From contig JASHSJ010000013.1 of assembly GCA_030040895.1 (NCBI GenBank), positions 1-57,413 on the forward strand: a stretch of 57,413 bases of DNA, read 5' to 3'. The position numbers were made by a program, and so were the translations under genes. Below the pieces are notes generated by a model that made no database searches, was not told where the DNA came from, and saw only the letters and a program-made list of their open reading frames with translations. This document shows, piece by piece, positions 55,487 through 57,413 of the stretch; within the stretch, counting starts at the first letter, position 1, and each line of letters begins with the position of its first letter. This DNA is from Microcaldota archaeon. GTDB lineage: Archaea; Micrarchaeota; Micrarchaeia; Micrarchaeales; Micrarchaeaceae.

Positions 55487-56638
55487 CTATGGCTGCATCC
55501 AGTCGATTTCATAATATTCGTATTCGCTGTGTGGAAGTTCTATTCTCCTGACTTTGTAGTAAGTCACTGCAGTCTCTCTGTCCGCTATCGCTATTATCAG
55601 CTCCAATCTTCTTGTTTTGGCCTCGTTTATTACTGCTGATAGCTCAGCTCCGCCTATCCTCTCATCCTCACTGAGTGACAGCATTGCATATCTTGGACTA
55701 TCCGTTCCTGGCACTTCTATGTTGCCGCCCTTTCTGTGGTAAAGGACAAAGTCTATCTCCATGTTCTTCTTCCTGCTCTTGCCAGGTATGGCCAGTATGA
55801 ATGTCTTCCTTACCGAATGCGCTACTCTGATTGCCCTGGCCCACTCCGATATGAGAAGTTTTGTGTCTCTCGGGAAGACATGAATAACGTGTTTTGAATG
55901 CGCCCATTCTCCGCCCTCGTTCTCTGGTTTTGCGCCTGGAAAGTATATTCTGAAGTGTGTTCCGAACTTGAATCCTGTTTTTATCACATATCCCTTACTC
56001 CTCCAGTCAGAATAAACATCATATAGCTTTTCAAAGTCTTGTCTGCGCTCTGTTGCAGTTCTTTCTATGTCTTTTCTTGTTGCATTGGCAACGCTTAGCA
56101 CTCCAGCATCAATCAGGAACAGCGTTTCGTATATGTCGAGCTTGTTAAGAATACCTCTTTCGCTCACTTTGTATGTGCCATACTGCCCAAACCAATGCTC
56201 GTTGTAAAGCTTCTTTCCCTTTTCTGGATCATCGACTATTGAAATTAGATTATCAGGAAAGAACATTGCCTCTATTTTCTGGTTGCCAAGTTTAAGTTGT
56301 CCGCCAGGATATTTCTTTGTTGGAGTCTTTCCTCCTTCTTTCTTGACAGAATCGGGATATTTTGCTATTAGCCCCCTGTCTCTCCAATCTCTGTACGTAA
56401 GATATCTTGGGACCAGATTTGCTACAAATGAGAAACGTGTTGTTATGTCGTTGAAATGCAGAGTCTTTTGTCCTTCCTTGCACTCTGCACTCCTTACATC
56501 AGCCAGATACATAACCTCTTCAGGATAAAGCTTAAGCTCACCTTGTTCTTCTATTCCGAAGTGCCCTTTTTTCAGTATATCTTTTGTAGACTGATCTGCA
56601 GGCACTGCGCTCCTGCCATTTATTTCAAGTGAAAGCAA
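55487..56638 (-). CDS. endA: tRNA-splicing endonuclease, three-unit ARMAN type
   Basis: Cuts introns out of tRNAs at bulge-helix-bulge sites. The 383 residues hold three endonuclease-like units: an N-terminal degenerate part (1-90), a catalytic unit (about 150-300) and a C-terminal structural unit (about 310-383). The catalytic triad is visible as Y232 (FRIYFPG), H247 (AHSKHVIHVF) and K278 (HSVRK). This layout matches the epsilon-2 homodimer described from ARMAN-2, which accepts non-canonical introns. Start is TTG 56638; no ATG is nearby. A TATATA box at about 56680-56688 gives a short leader. Confidence 0.92.
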   Translation of the reverse strand: MLSLEINGRSAVPADQSTKDILKKGHFGIEEQGELKLYPEEVMYLADVRSAECKEGQKTLHFNDITTRFSFVANLVPRYLTYRDWRDRGLIAKYPDSVKKEGGKTPTKKYPGGQLKLGNQKIEAMFFPDNLISIVDDPEKGKKLYNEHWFGQYGTYKVSERGILNKLDIYETLFLIDAGVLSVANATRKDIERTATERRQDFEKLYDVYSDWRSKGYVIKTGFKFGTHFRIYFPGAKPENEGGEWAHSKHVIHVFPRDTKLLISEWARAIRVAHSVRKTFILAIPGKSRKKNMEIDFVLYHRKGGNIEVPGTDSPRYAMLSLSEDERIGGAELSAVINEAKTRRLELIIAIADRETAVTYYKVRRIELPHSEYEYYEIDWMQP

Positions 56639-56695
56639 TCACTCACTTTCAATTCTTGTGATAGGGCTTTCTCTTGAAGATATATAATGATGCCG

Positions 56696-57413
56696 CTAGT
56701 ACATCGACTGCATTACCTCCTTCTCTATGTCAGTGATCTTTGCCGGATATACAAGCGCTGACGGACCTGGAGAAAGATCAAGGTGCGCTGCCTCCTTTAT
56801 CGTCAGGAATAATTTCTTCTGGTCTCCGAATGCCATCCTGTGTAGAACTACTACCTTCATGTCGTCATATACCAGCCATTTCTTATAATGTTTCTCTGCC
56901 TCGAACATTATCCTTACGGCTTCTGTGATGCTCATTGAAGATCTTTTCTGATTGTCATAATCAAGAAACACAACGGTGTGGAGATTGCCTTGGACGTTTC
57001 TCTGTATTGTTTCATAGAAAGACACTGGTTTGTAGTCCTGGCTCCACGATGCTATCGTGCATGGCGACCCAAATCTATAGAAATCCAGTCCGCTTTCTCC
57101 TATCAGAGTCGACAGGATTGATGCTGCATGATGCACGGCTATTGCGACATTCTTCTTCTTTGCCTCTATGAAAATGATCTTGTGTGTGGTTGCTATGAGC
57201 GGATCTCCAGCGACCAGCACCGCTATATCCCCACTCTTTGCCTTCTCAAGCAACATTCCAACTTCTTCTTCAAGCGAAGACCTCCCTATCATGTGCAAAT
57301 CCTTGCCCAGCTCTTTCTTCAACCACTCCTGGTACTCATCGCTGACAAGGCTGGTATAATTGTCTACGTATGTATCGCACTTCTTGCACAGCTTTAAAGA
57401 GCTCTCTGGTATG
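56696..57413 (-). CDS. dphB: Diphthine synthase (5' end outside the window)
   Basis: SAM-dependent methyltransferase in diphthamide synthesis on aEF-2. VAGDPLIATTHKI (the SAM-binding block), AIAVHHAASILSTLIGESGLDFYRFG, TIASWS and NLHTVVFLDYD are characteristic. The frame stays open through the right edge: codons up to 57412 read SLKLCKKCDTYVDNYTS, which matches the family's first helix and DxVY.E.YTS motif. So a TTG start at 57322 is not real, and about 15-20 residues lie beyond the window. Confidence 0.9.
   Translation of the reverse strand, partial: IPESSLKLCKKCDTYVDNYTSLVSDEYQEWLKKELGKDLHMIGRSSLEEEVGMLLEKAKSGDIAVLVAGDPLIATTHKIIFIEAKKKNVAIAVHHAASILSTLIGESGLDFYRFGSPCTIASWSQDYKPVSFYETIQRNVQGNLHTVVFLDYDNQKRSSMSITEAVRIMFEAEKHYKKWLVYDDMKVVVLHRMAFGDQKKLFLTIKEAAHLDLSPGPSALVYPAKITDIEKEVMQSMY

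Noticed and set aside
1-57413. CRISPR arrays, insertion sequences, prophage or integrase genes
   Set aside because: I saw no regularly spaced direct repeats, transposase or integrase motifs, and no attachment-site duplications next to the four tRNAs.

Overview
The window is archaeal chromosome and almost certainly belongs to a DPANN archaeon of the Micrarchaeota (ARMAN-2-like) group. Evidence: archaeal/eukaryotic-type ribosomal proteins (S8e, S24e, S27ae, L15e), eIF5A, MCM, PCNA, a group II chaperonin, RNase P protein Rpr2, diphthine synthase, AglB, archaeal SepF with two FtsZs, and a three-unit tRNA-splicing endonuclease of the kind described from ARMAN-2. Genes are packed tightly. Genes behind a TATA-like box often start at or near the inferred transcription start (leaderless), while internal genes often carry a GGTGAT-type Shine-Dalgarno. 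AUA is a dominant isoleucine codon. I see no CRISPR array, insertion sequence, phage or plasmid module, and no gene-free stretch above 300 bases.

Layout. 1-7.4 kb: end of S8e, a transcarbamylase, a sequon-rich surface protein, two tandem ftsZ genes, eIF5A, S24e/S27ae, a CPBP membrane protease, TrmJ and convergent sepF. 7.5-16.7 kb: DUF488, MoxR, nucleoside phosphorylase, a PurD-like ATP-grasp protein, small membrane and secreted proteins, tRNA-Ala(UGC), a lipoate-ligase-like protein, an orphan CDC48 N-domain, a beta-CASP nuclease and a coiled-coil protein. 16.8-26 kb: L15/L30, thermosome, a GHMP (mevalonate-type) kinase, Mrp-type ATPase, OB-fold ssDNA-binding protein, GT2 glycosyltransferase, flippase-like protein, DUF929, UppP, and an intron-containing tRNA-Trp. 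26-35 kb: a duplicated MazG/zinc-knuckle protein, MFS exporter, cytochrome bd oxidase, AlaX, a PadR switch, LUD protein and a parvulin. 34.8-46.6 kb: carbamate kinase, HAD phosphatase, proline dehydrogenase, ProS, tRNA-binding protein, MCM, aldo/keto reductase, tRNA-Pro(CGG), PCNA, DJ-1-like protein, Rpr2, TYW1, HIT protein, a repeat-built membrane protein and tRNA-Ile(UAU). 46.7-57.4 kb (minus strand): AglB directly behind the S10-type ribosomal operon (L3-L4-L23-L2-S19-L22-S3), then Pcc1, Brix-like, L15e, EndA and diphthine synthase.

How it fits together. The window holds much of a divisome (FtsZ x2, SepF), replication (MCM, PCNA, OB protein), translation and tRNA maturation (EndA plus a tRNA it must splice, TrmJ, TYW1, Pcc1, AlaX, ProS, RNase P) and surface glycosylation (AglB, GT2, flippase-like, UppP, with sequon-rich secreted proteins as likely substrates). 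Energy genes point to an aerobic, amino-acid-using scavenger: proline dehydrogenase could feed quinones and cytochrome bd, and the transcarbamylase plus carbamate kinase could yield ATP from carbamoyl phosphate.

The most unusual signals are: tRNA-Ile with a UAU anticodon; a tRNA-Trp intron with a C box and a segment antisense to the anticodon loop; a perfectly symmetrical PadR operator pair; a duplicated MazG plus zinc-knuckle protein; an orphan CDC48 N-domain; a second FtsZ with a changed GTP-binding signature; mutually exclusive hairpins in the rpl3 leader; and repeated use of one near-palindromic TATA box for divergent gene pairs.
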